Positions 15,902 through 23,343 of a DNA stretch of 25,656 nucleotides are shown piece after piece (positions within the stretch are counted from its first letter, which is position 1; each line of letters starts with the position of its first letter). A model generated the notes under the pieces. The model made no database searches. It saw only the letters and a program-made list of their open reading frames with translations, and had not been told where the DNA came from. The position numbers and the translations under genes are program-made. This DNA is from Candidatus Minthenecus merdequi (GTDB taxonomy: Bacteria > Bacteroidota > Bacteroidia > Bacteroidales > Paludibacteraceae): assembly GCA_018064385.1 (NCBI GenBank), contig JAGHVI010000139.1, forward strand, positions 1 through 25,656, written 5' to 3'.

Positions 15902-16323
15902 ATTGGATTCTGTTTGCCGTCGCTGTTGTATTGGTTGTTCTGCTGTCATTGGCAGGAATATACATCCGTAAAGCCAACAAAGAGGCTCCTGTTCCAGAAA
16001 AGAAGGAGATTCCTGACGATTGTTGTGGCGCACATGCAGTTTGCGAACGTGATTCTCTGCTCACCAAAACCAATGAAATAATATACTTTGACGATGAGGA
16101 ACTTGATTCACTTGCAGGAATTGCTCCGGAAGATATGACCCAAACGCAACAAAAAATGATTGAAGATGTCTTCTTTACTCTCCGGGAACAAGATGTCGCA
16201 GGTTGGATTCGCAGCATACAATTGCGTAATATAACTCTTCCTGACGATATTCGGGAACAGGCATTGTTCATTGTTTCGGAACGACGGACCTCACGTCTTG
16301 AGAATTTTAACAAGCACGAATGA
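15898..16323 (+). CDS. Small membrane-anchored Cys/His-motif protein, function unknown
   Basis: The 141-residue protein has one N-terminal membrane helix (about 3-24), a short Lys/Pro/Glu linker and a compact, acidic, presumably cytoplasmic domain. Just after the linker is CCGAHAVCE (42-50), whose Cys42, Cys43, His46 and Cys49 could bind a metal or an Fe-S cluster. The rest is mostly helical and charged, including QTQQKMIEDVFFTL and LPDDIREQALFIVSERR. I believe similar small proteins occur in other Bacteroidota, but no function is known to me. It is joined by ATGA overlaps to the acyltransferase upstream and hflX downstream, and lies in the same run as sufCDS, which makes a metal-related role thinkable but unproven. 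Confidence 0.8.
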   Translation: MNWILFAVAVVLVVLLSLAGIYIRKANKEAPVPEKKEIPDDCCGAHAVCERDSLLTKTNEIIYFDDEELDSLAGIAPEDMTQTQQKMIEDVFFTLREQDVAGWIRSIQLRNITLPDDIREQALFIVSERRTSRLENFNKHE

Positions 16324-17534
16324 TAGAAAAAACAGAAATATATTGCGAGAATGCTATTCTTGTCGGCTTGATAACGCCTTCCCAAAAGGAGGCTAAGGCT
16401 CGTGAGTATCTTGACGAACTTGCATTTCTCGCTGATACCGCCGGTGCCAAGGTTCAAAAACGTTTCCTCCAGCGTCTCCCCGCTCCAAATTCCCGCACTT
16501 TCGTCGGCGAAGGTAAACTGGCTGAAATCGCTGATTTTATCGAGATTCAGAAAGAAAGCGACTATCCTGTCGGTATGGTCATTTTTGACGATGAACTATC
16601 CCCACTGCAACTTCGCAATATTGAAAATGAACTGAAAACAAAAATTCTGGACCGCACTAATCTTATTCTTGATATATTTGCAAAAAGAGCACAGACTGCA
16701 TACGCAAAAACTCAAGTTGAATTGGCTCAGTACCAATATCTTCTCCCTCGTCTTGCCGGTATGTGGACTCACCTTGAGCGTCAACGGGGCGGCATCGGTA
16801 TGCGCGGACCGGGTGAAACACAGATTGAGGTTGACCGCCGGATAATCCTAAACCGTATCTCCCTGCTCAAGAAACAACTTCTCAGCATCGACCGTCAAAT
16901 GACCACTCAACGGCAGAATCGAGGGAAAATGGTGCGTGTGGCTCTCGTAGGTTATACCAATGTAGGTAAATCAACTATGATGAACCTGCTGTCGAAAAGC
17001 GAGGTCTTTGCCGAAAACAAACTTTTTGCTACGCTTGACACCACTGTCCGAAAGGTCATCATTGACAACTTGCCTTTCCTGATGTCCGACACAGTCGGTT
17101 TCATACGTAAACTTCCGACAACTCTTATAGAATCATTTAAAAGCACTCTAGACGAGGTTCGCGAGGCTGACCTTCTTGTTCATATTATTGACATTTCGCA
17201 CCCAAACTTTGAGGAGCAGTACGAGGTAGTTAACAAAACACTGCTTGAAGTCTGTAAGGAAAAGAAGCCGACTATCCTGGTTTTCAACAAGATTGATGCC
17301 TTCACCTATTCTCCTCAAGACGAGGATGACCTCTCAGAGAAGAAACGAGAGAATTACAGCCTTGACGAACTCCGCAAGTCTTGGATGTCGCGTATGGACA
17401 ATGACTGCATATTTGTCTCGGCTTCAGCCCGTACAAATATAGAAGAGTTGAAACAAATCCTCTATGAACGTGTGAAAGCAATTCATATCCAGCGCTTTCC
17501 TTACAACGACTTCTTGTTTCAACACTACGAATAA
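16320..17534 (+). CDS. hflX: Ribosome-associated GTPase HflX
   Basis: The 404-residue GTPase binds 50S or 70S ribosomes and can split stalled ribosomes under stress. The N-terminal HflX domain is followed by the family motif GPGETQIEVDRR (163-174), a coiled-coil linker and the G domain: G1 GYTNVGKS (211-218), G3 DTVG (257-260) with the HflX-type FIRKLPTTLIESFKSTL stretch, G4 NKID (323-326) and a G5-like SASARTNIEEL. Length is normal. The ATG overlaps the stop of the preceding gene (ATGA), so it is the last member of the run that starts at sufC. Confidence 0.95.
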   Translation: MIEKTEIYCENAILVGLITPSQKEAKAREYLDELAFLADTAGAKVQKRFLQRLPAPNSRTFVGEGKLAEIADFIEIQKESDYPVGMVIFDDELSPLQLRNIENELKTKILDRTNLILDIFAKRAQTAYAKTQVELAQYQYLLPRLAGMWTHLERQRGGIGMRGPGETQIEVDRRIILNRISLLKKQLLSIDRQMTTQRQNRGKMVRVALVGYTNVGKSTMMNLLSKSEVFAENKLFATLDTTVRKVIIDNLPFLMSDTVGFIRKLPTTLIESFKSTLDEVREADLLVHIIDISHPNFEEQYEVVNKTLLEVCKEKKPTILVFNKIDAFTYSPQDEDDLSEKKRENYSLDELRKSWMSRMDNDCIFVSASARTNIEELKQILYERVKAIHIQRFPYNDFLFQHYE

Positions 17535-17572
17535 TTGCCCGAAACACAAGTTTTCTTGAAGAACCCCCGAAA

Positions 17573-17588
17573 TGATATAGAAATCACC
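17573..17588 (-). repeat. Probable degenerate repeat copy G
   Basis: On the minus strand this reads GGTGATTTCTATATCA, matching copy E (GGTGAGTTCTATATAA) at all but two of the 15 core positions. It lies between hflX and the lipoprotein gene, 17 bp before that gene's start. It is the weakest member of the family. Confidence 0.4.
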
Positions 17589-17605
17589 AATAATAAATTA
17601 CAATT

Positions 17606-18163
17606 ATGAAAAAAATTATTTTCTTTGCATTTATTCTTCTTGCCGCTGTTTCTTGCAAGAAGGACAAAAACACTGATGACTCACTCGGTCCAACACTTGA
17701 CCCACGCGATGCTTTTGTGGGTGAATATGAACTGAACGTCAATGCCAACATCTCAATCCGAACCAGCGACGAGACAATTTCGGGTTTAATACCAGAAAAC
17801 ATTCCTTACGAGAAGCAGTTCTCGCTTGTCATCACCAAAGACACGACAAAGGAGAATCAGGTAAACGTTTCTGGTTTTTACAATTGTACAGCTATTGTCA
17901 GCGGAAACAATCTTATACTTGAAAGTTCCACCGAGACACAAAACATTAAGCCAAGCGATTTTATCAGTTACGAATTGTTTGACGGAATAACAATTCCTGT
18001 CACCTATTCGCTTGTTCATAAAACTGCTACTCTCGAAAATGACCAAATCACCTGGCATACCGATGCAACAGGTTCTGCCTCGGTCAATATTGTCTTAACG
18101 ACCATTGACTTCACTGGCTCCGCTGCAATCGAAAATACAGCATACAAACTACCTGACTATTAA
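17606..18163 (+). CDS. Lipoprotein of unknown function
   Basis: The 185-residue protein begins with a lipoprotein signal peptide (lipobox AVSC, Cys17) followed by a Lys/Asp-rich stretch (KKDKNTDD), typical of Bacteroidota envelope lipoproteins. The mature part alternates hydrophobic and polar residues as in a beta-sheet domain: VGEYELNVNANISI, EKQFSLVITKD, then Thr/Ser-rich strands. It looks like one small beta-barrel or sandwich domain of about 150 residues; I recognise no motif or family. A putative degenerate repeat precedes the start by 17 bp, and repeat copy D begins at its stop codon. Possible roles include binding or surface adhesion, but nothing in the sequence decides this. Confidence 0.8.
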   Translation: MKKIIFFAFILLAAVSCKKDKNTDDSLGPTLDPRDAFVGEYELNVNANISIRTSDETISGLIPENIPYEKQFSLVITKDTTKENQVNVSGFYNCTAIVSGNNLILESSTETQNIKPSDFISYELFDGITIPVTYSLVHKTATLENDQITWHTDATGSASVNIVLTTIDFTGSAAIENTAYKLPDY

Positions 18164-18181
18164 AGGTGAGATCTATTAATT
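18160..18181 (+). repeat. Intergenic repeat copy D
   Basis: From TTAAAGGTGAG through TCTATTAATT it matches copy A in 21 of 22 positions. The lipoprotein stop codon TAA (18161-18163) is part of it. The segment GGTGA...TCACC (18166-18185) also forms a short inverted repeat around an 11-base middle. It faces copy E across the chromate-transporter genes. Confidence 0.7.
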
Positions 18182-18206
18182 CACCGCTAAAAAACACACC
18201 TTGGAT

Positions 18207-18743
18207 ATGTTGCTGAGACTATTCCTGACATTCTCAAAAATCGGTGCATTTACCATCGGTGGTGGATATGCTATGCTCTCGGTCATCGAAAATGAAGTGG
18301 TTGACCGCCGCAAATGGATTCCCCGCGAAGACTTTCTTGACCTTGTCGTTTTAGCTCAGACCGCTCCTGGAATTTTGGCTGTCAACATATCAATCCTGAC
18401 TGGCAATAAAATTGCCGGACGCAAGGGTGCAATCGTTAGCGCGTTCGGTGCTGTTTTGCCCTCGTTCATATCAATTATCCTGATTGCTATGTTCTTTACT
18501 CGCTTTCAAGATAATGTGTGGGTGCGCAAGGCTTTCTCAGCCATCCGCCCTGCCGTTATTGCGTTGATTGCTGTACCGGTCTTCAGCCTCGCAAAAACAG
18601 CAGGCATAGACTGGAAAAAAGCATTCATTCCTGTTGCAGTTGCATTATTGATATGGCGACTGAAAGTGTCGCCTATCTATTTGATATTACTCGCAATAGC
18701 ATACGGCATTGCGGCACAGTGCTATAAAACCCATAAGAGATGA
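18207..18743 (+). CDS. Chromate transporter family protein, half-size, first subunit
   Basis: The 178-residue membrane protein is one half-size unit of the CHR family, with five or six hydrophobic segments. Family marks are FTIGGGYAMLSVIENEVV (about 15-32) and AQTAPGILAVN (50-60), corresponding to the conserved FGGG and PGP motifs, although here the second reads PGI rather than PGP. Half-size CHR proteins are usually encoded as pairs that work together. Chromate export is the name-giving activity, but the natural substrate is often unknown. I chose ATG 18207; a TTG at 18201 is possible. It overlaps the second subunit by ATGA. The pair is bracketed by inverted repeat copies D and E. Confidence 0.9.
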   Translation: MLLRLFLTFSKIGAFTIGGGYAMLSVIENEVVDRRKWIPREDFLDLVVLAQTAPGILAVNISILTGNKIAGRKGAIVSAFGAVLPSFISIILIAMFFTRFQDNVWVRKAFSAIRPAVIALIAVPVFSLAKTAGIDWKKAFIPVAVALLIWRLKVSPIYLILLAIAYGIAAQCYKTHKR

Positions 18744-19273
18744 TTTATCTGCAATTGTTCGTAACTTTCTTCAAGATTGGTCTCTTTGGCTTTGGGGGAG
18801 GGGCAGCAATGCTCTCACTCATTCAATACGAAGTTGTCGAAAACCATCCTTGGTTAACGTCGCAGGAGTTCACAGATATGGTCGCAATAAGTCAGGTCAC
18901 TCCGGGTCCCATTGGCATAAATACTGCAACATACGCAGGTTACCTTGCCACCGACTCGGTGTTTGGCTCGGTTGTTGCTACAACAGCCATCGTGCTGCCT
19001 TCTTTCATCATTATGATGATTATTGCATCAATGATATCCCGTTTTAAGGAGAACCCTTGGATTAAAAGCATAATGTCATCGCTCAAACCTGTGATTATAG
19101 GACTTATTGCTGCCGCTGCATTGTTGCTGATAACAGAGGAAACATTCGGTCCCCAATATAGCGACTTGAAAGCCTGGATTATACTTGGGGCTGCTTTTAT
19201 CTTAATAAAATACTTGAAAGTCAGCCCTATACTGATGATAGCAATTGCCGCAGTCTTAGGAATGATTATATAG
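18740..19273 (+). CDS. Chromate transporter family protein, half-size, second subunit
   Basis: The 177-residue partner of the preceding gene has the same fold, with clearer canonical motifs: FGFGGGAAMLSLIQYEVV (about 16-33) and SQVTPGPIGIN (51-61). It has about five or six membrane segments and ends with a hydrophobic helix at the very C-terminus. The two halves are similar in sequence but inserted independently, consistent with antiparallel halves of one transporter in the inner membrane. The start overlaps the stop of the first subunit by ATGA, indicating coupled translation. The stop codon TAG lies inside repeat copy E. Sulfate/chromate antiport is the family suggestion; substrate is unproven. 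Confidence 0.9.
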   Translation: MIYLQLFVTFFKIGLFGFGGGAAMLSLIQYEVVENHPWLTSQEFTDMVAISQVTPGPIGINTATYAGYLATDSVFGSVVATTAIVLPSFIIMMIIASMISRFKENPWIKSIMSSLKPVIIGLIAAAALLLITEETFGPQYSDLKAWIILGAAFILIKYLKVSPILMIAIAAVLGMII

Positions 19274-19284
19274 AACTCACCTTA
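19268..19284 (-). repeat. Intergenic repeat copy E (inverted)
   Basis: Read on the minus strand it gives AAGGTGAGTTCTATATA; 14 contiguous bases (AAGGTGAGTTCTAT) are identical to copy A. It contains the stop codon of the second chromate-transporter gene and ends 2 bp before the tcdA-like start. Confidence 0.65.
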
Positions 19285-19286
19285 CG

Positions 19287-20003
19287 ATGTGGAAGGAACG
19301 GAACATATTGATGATGGGGAAGGAGAATTGTGACAGACTGCGCAATTCCAAAGTGCTTGTTGTCGGAGTCGGTGGCGTTGGTGCGTATGCTGCCGAGATG
19401 ATTGTCCGTGCAGGTGTGGGACATATCGTCATTGTTGACAATGATGTCGTCACGGAAACCAATATCAACCGACAGCTTATTGCTCTTCGTTCCACAGTTG
19501 GACATTCCAAAGTCGAGGTTCTCCGTGAACGATTACTCGACATCAACCCTGAAGCAGATGTTGAGGCGCGGCAACTCTATCTGAAAGACGAACTGACAGA
19601 AGCCCTGCTTGACCAAGAACACTACGATTATGTCGTTGATGCAATTGATACACTTACCCCGAAGGTTTTTCTTATCTTTGCGGCACGCCAACGTAACATA
19701 CCAATCGTAAGTTCAATGGGCAGCGGCGGCAAATTTGACCCTACGCGTGTGCGAATTGACGATGTCTCAAAGTCAAACTATTGTAAACTTGCCCGTATGG
19801 TGCGCAAAAGGCTTCACCATCTCGGCATACGCAGCGGCTTCAAAGTTGTCTATTCAGACGAAGTCGTTGACCGAGATAAAATCGAAATTACTGAAAACGA
19901 ACTGAACAAACACTCAAACGTTGGTACGATAAGCTATATGCCTGCCGTTTTCGGTTGCTTGATGGCAAGCGTTGTCATTCGCGACATTATATTATTAAAA
20001 TGA
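19287..20003 (+). CDS. tcdA: tRNA threonylcarbamoyladenosine dehydratase TcdA (E1-like)
   Basis: The 238-residue ThiF/E1-like enzyme uses ATP to cyclise t6A to ct6A at position 37 of ANN-decoding tRNAs. The nucleotide-binding motif GVGGVGAYAAE starts at residue 27, followed by VDNDVVTETNINRQ (50-63), the adenylate-binding stretch of E1 proteins, and VVDAIDTLTPK. The start KERNILMMGKE and the absence of ThiF-type Zn-binding CxxC pairs fit TcdA/CsdL rather than MoeB or ThiF. ATG 19287 gives a slightly short but reasonable N-terminus. It starts right after repeat copy E and overlaps the lolD-like gene by ATGA. Confidence 0.87.
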   Translation: MWKERNILMMGKENCDRLRNSKVLVVGVGGVGAYAAEMIVRAGVGHIVIVDNDVVTETNINRQLIALRSTVGHSKVEVLRERLLDINPEADVEARQLYLKDELTEALLDQEHYDYVVDAIDTLTPKVFLIFAARQRNIPIVSSMGSGGKFDPTRVRIDDVSKSNYCKLARMVRKRLHHLGIRSGFKVVYSDEVVDRDKIEITENELNKHSNVGTISYMPAVFGCLMASVVIRDIILLK

Positions 20004-20653
20004 TAAATGTAGAAAACATACACAAATCTTTTGGTTCGCTCGAAGTCCTGAAAGGGGTTAATCTGCATGTCTCGTCACGCGAGATAGTCTCGCTTATGGG
20101 ACCAAGCGGAGCTGGAAAAACAACACTCTTGCAGATAATTGGCACACTGGATACACCAGACTCTGGTCGTGTGCTGATAGATGGCATTGATGTACTCGCT
20201 CTCAAGGAAAGAAAAATGGCAGAGTTTCGCAATCGTAAACTCGGCTTTGTTTTCCAGTTTCATCAACTTTTGCCCGAATTCACCGCCGTTGAGAATGTTA
20301 TGATGCCAGCTCTTATTGGAGGTCTCTCTTTTGGTGATGCTCGCAAAAAGGCTATGCATCTTCTGGATTTTCTTGGGCTGAAGAATCGAACCGACCATAA
20401 ACCGTCAGAACTTTCAGGAGGCGAAAAACAGCGTGTTGCTGTTGCCCGTGCAATCATCAACAACCCTTCCGTTCTCCTCGCCGATGAACCGTCGGGCAGC
20501 CTTGATTCGCACAATCGTGCAGAACTCCATACCCTCTTTTCTGATTTGCGAGACCAATTTGGTCTTACAATTTTCATAGTAACCCACGACGAGGAACTTG
20601 CTTCAAAGTCCGACCGTATAATTCATATCAAAGATGGAACTATCAATGTTTGA
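20000..20653 (+). CDS. lolD: LolD-type ABC transporter ATPase
   Basis: The 217-residue ATPase shows Walker A GPSGAGKT (34-41), a Q-loop FQFHQLLPEFTAVENVMMP (85-103), signature LSGGEKQR (138-145), Walker B VLLADEP (158-164) and H-loop His196. The FQFHxLLPEFTAxENVMMP stretch is typical of LolD, the ATPase that drives LolCE to release lipoproteins from the inner membrane to LolA; the MacB/FtsE superfamily is the alternative. No permease gene is adjacent, so the partner must be elsewhere. I chose ATG 20000, which overlaps the tcdA-like stop by ATGA; the frame is open further upstream only within that gene. It overlaps the acyltransferase gene by 8 bp. Confidence 0.88.
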   Translation: MINVENIHKSFGSLEVLKGVNLHVSSREIVSLMGPSGAGKTTLLQIIGTLDTPDSGRVLIDGIDVLALKERKMAEFRNRKLGFVFQFHQLLPEFTAVENVMMPALIGGLSFGDARKKAMHLLDFLGLKNRTDHKPSELSGGEKQRVAVARAIINNPSVLLADEPSGSLDSHNRAELHTLFSDLRDQFGLTIFIVTHDEELASKSDRIIHIKDGTINV

Positions 20654-21758
20654 CGACATCCGGCCTTATTCCGATTCCGAAGTCCCTTCGGTTTTACATC
20701 GCTTATGCAATGACCCGGAATTCCGACAGGTTGCTGCCTCGATTCCCGGTGTAAACGTCGATGAAATTGACAGCACTGCAGATTCTTTTTCTACGGTGCT
20801 TGATTTCCAATTAGCTTTCGAAAAACCATTGCTGGAATGGCTTGCCGACTCCAATTCTACCCGACTGACCGCCTCGGGCTTGGAGAATATCACCTCGCAT
20901 GCCGAACTGTATCTTACCAACCACCGTGATATTACAATTGACCCTGCATACATTAATCTTGCTCTTGTCCGCTCGTTTCGCAACACATCGGAAATAGCCA
21001 TCGGTGATAACCTCTATGCCCGTCCCTGGATTCGTGACTTTGTCCGCCTTTCCCGCAGTTTCACAGTCAAAAGAAACCTGACACGCGGCGAGATGATGTC
21101 CTCGTTTGTTCACCTCAGTTCGTATATCCGTTACACAATAACAGAAAGAAACAACTCTGTCTGGATGGCACAACGCGAAGGCCGTTCAAAAGATTCAACG
21201 GATCAGACCCAGGAGAGCCTTATCAAAATGCTTTCGATGAGCGGTAACGGCTCTTCGATAATCGACAATCTCATTCCCCTCAACATCCATCCTACTACCT
21301 TTTCGTACGAATTCGACCCTTGTGATTACCTCAAAGCCATTGAACTCCATCAACGTCATTACAACCCTGACTTCCACAAAGGACCAATGGATGATGTTGT
21401 GAGTATGAAAACAGGCATTCAGGGCAATCACGGTCGAATCAACATCCACTTTTCGACATCAATCAACCCAAAACTTCATCAACTCGCAACTGAAAACCTC
21501 AACCGCAAACAACAAACTGAAGCTGTCTGCCAGTTGATAGACCGTACAATACACTCAAACTACACCATCTACCCCATCAACGAATGGGCATACTCGCAAC
21601 TCTATGGTGACAGACACTCAGACCCCGACTCGGAAAATTATCTAAAAGGACAGTTAGCAAAAATCAACATTCCCAATCAAGATAACGATTTCCTTTGGCA
21701 CAAACTCTTGGAAATGTATGCCAATCCATTGAAAAACAAATTAATTTCTAATCAATAA
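20646..21758 (+). CDS. PlsB/PlsC-like glycerolipid acyltransferase
   Basis: The 370-residue protein belongs to the lysophosphatidate/glycerol-3-phosphate acyltransferase superfamily. Block I is NHRDITIDPAYIN (92-104), with catalytic His93 and a trailing Asp99, one residue further than in the classical HX4D. Block II is around IGDNLYARPWIRDF (119-132), block III AQREGRSKDS (175-184) and block IV IPLNIHPTTFSYEFDPCD (210-227). It has no clear membrane helix, so it probably binds the cytoplasmic face of the membrane. It may make phospholipid precursors, or be an O-acyltransferase for amino-acid lipids together with the GNAT protein of this window. Start: ATG 20646 (MFDDIRPY) is preferred over ATG 20634, which lies deeper in lolD. 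Confidence 0.82.
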   Translation: MFDDIRPYSDSEVPSVLHRLCNDPEFRQVAASIPGVNVDEIDSTADSFSTVLDFQLAFEKPLLEWLADSNSTRLTASGLENITSHAELYLTNHRDITIDPAYINLALVRSFRNTSEIAIGDNLYARPWIRDFVRLSRSFTVKRNLTRGEMMSSFVHLSSYIRYTITERNNSVWMAQREGRSKDSTDQTQESLIKMLSMSGNGSSIIDNLIPLNIHPTTFSYEFDPCDYLKAIELHQRHYNPDFHKGPMDDVVSMKTGIQGNHGRINIHFSTSINPKLHQLATENLNRKQQTEAVCQLIDRTIHSNYTIYPINEWAYSQLYGDRHSDPDSENYLKGQLAKINIPNQDNDFLWHKLLEMYANPLKNKLISNQ

Positions 21759-21772
21759 ACACTCTAATCATT

Positions 21773-23341
21773 ATGAAAGGACATCCAAAAGGGCTTATTG
21801 CGGCTGCCCTCAGTAACATGGGCGAAAGGTTCGGTTACTACATCATGAATGCCGTTCTCTCACTTTTTCTGGTTTCTAAATTCGGTTTTGCCGAAGAAAA
21901 AGCCAGCGCCATCTATTCTGTTTTTTATGCAGGAATCTATGTATTGAGTCTTGTCGGTGGTATCATTGCTGACCGTACTCAGAAATACAATCGTACCATC
22001 CAATGGGGTCTCATTATTATGGCTCTTGGCTATGTATGCCTCTCTATTCCTATATTTAGCGAATTTGGTAATGATGGTCAGTGGTGGAGCATTGTCGTCT
22101 TTACTTGCTTGGCTCTCTTTATGATAGCTTTCGGTAATGGACTCTTCAAGGGTAACCTTCAGGCAATCGTCGGCAAAATGTACGACGAGTTTGAGGCAGA
22201 GGCTGCAAAGGAGGGTCCTGAGGCTCTCGCTATCGCAAAAGGCAAGCGTGACTCTGGTTTCCAGATTTTCTATATGTTCATCAACGTTGGTGGTCTCTTT
22301 GCTCCATTCATTGCACCTGTTCTCCGCAGCTGGTGGTTGAATAAGCATAATTTCATCTACAACTCTGATATGGCTGGTCTCTGCCATAAATATCTTGCTG
22401 ATGGTCAGTTGACAGAGAAGTTTACTGAGACTTTCAGTGCTTCTGTTGTTGACCCATCTGCCATCACGGATATGTCTCAGTTCTGTCTTGAGTATATCAA
22501 CGTATTCAATACTGGTATTCACTTCTCTTTCATCGCATCTGTTCTTGCAATGATTATCTCGTTGGTAATCTTCCTCTGCAACAAGAAGACATTCCCTCAA
22601 CCAGCCAAGAAAGAAGCAACGCAGGTTGTTGAATATACTGCCGAAGAGAAGCGAGCAATGGCTGCCGAAATCAAACAGCGTATGGCTGCTCTCTTTGCTG
22701 TCCTCGGAATCGCTATCTTTTTTTGGTTATCTTTCCACCAAAATGGCGTATCTCTCTCGTTCTTTGCACGTGATTTTGTGCAGACAGACCAAATTGCCCC
22801 TGAAATTTGGCAAGCTCTCAACCCATTCTTTGTTATTGTTCTGACTTTCCCAATTATGTGGTTCTTCCAAGGTCTTGACCGTCGTGGCAAAGGTATCTCA
22901 ACTCCTCGCAAGATTGCCATAGGTATGTTCATTGCTGGCTTGGCTTATCTCTTCCTCACTCTCTATTCTATGAACGCAGGTTATCCTTCAGGAGTTGAAT
23001 TCCGTGATGCTTCCGATGCTATCCGTGCAGACAATGGTTGGATCAAGGCTCAGCCTTGGGTTCTCATCGTTACGTATTTCTTCCTTACTGTTGCTGAGCT
23101 GTTCATCTCTCCTCTCGGACTTTCGTTTGTATCAAAGGTTGCTCCACGTCACATGGTAGGTCTCTGCCAGGGTCTCTGGCTAGGTGCTACCGCTGTAGGC
23201 AACGTATTCCTCTGGATTGGTACAAAGATGTATAATGCATGGTCAATCGAGTATTGCTGGATGGTATTCCTCATAATCTGCCTTGTCTCGATGGGCGTTA
23301 TGCTTGGTATGGTTAAATGGCTTGAAAGAGTAGCTAAATAG
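21773..23341 (+). CDS. POT/PTR2-family peptide:proton symporter, first paralogue
   Basis: The 522-residue MFS transporter of the proton-dependent oligopeptide (POT) family has about 12-14 membrane helices and would import di- or tripeptides. The N-terminal motif reads NMGERFGYY (15-23): the second Glu (Glu18) and Arg19 of the canonical ExxERF are kept, but the first Glu is Asn15. The helix-4 lysine is present (Lys126 in GLFKGNLQ). TM10 has VAELFISPLGLSF, the family's E...SP.G motif. The gene follows the acyltransferase by 14 bp and precedes its paralogue by 2 bp, so the two are surely co-transcribed. Codon use is rich in TCT, GCT and CTC, like its paralogue. Confidence 0.93.
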   Translation: MKGHPKGLIAAALSNMGERFGYYIMNAVLSLFLVSKFGFAEEKASAIYSVFYAGIYVLSLVGGIIADRTQKYNRTIQWGLIIMALGYVCLSIPIFSEFGNDGQWWSIVVFTCLALFMIAFGNGLFKGNLQAIVGKMYDEFEAEAAKEGPEALAIAKGKRDSGFQIFYMFINVGGLFAPFIAPVLRSWWLNKHNFIYNSDMAGLCHKYLADGQLTEKFTETFSASVVDPSAITDMSQFCLEYINVFNTGIHFSFIASVLAMIISLVIFLCNKKTFPQPAKKEATQVVEYTAEEKRAMAAEIKQRMAALFAVLGIAIFFWLSFHQNGVSLSFFARDFVQTDQIAPEIWQALNPFFVIVLTFPIMWFFQGLDRRGKGISTPRKIAIGMFIAGLAYLFLTLYSMNAGYPSGVEFRDASDAIRADNGWIKAQPWVLIVTYFFLTVAELFISPLGLSFVSKVAPRHMVGLCQGLWLGATAVGNVFLWIGTKMYNAWSIEYCWMVFLIICLVSMGVMLGMVKWLERVAK

Positions 23342-23343
23342 TT

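Noticed and set aside
21860..22600. Open frame of 246 codons on the minus strand inside the first POT gene
   Set aside because: Shadow of a transporter gene with clear motifs; the product is not membrane-like and has no recognisable features.
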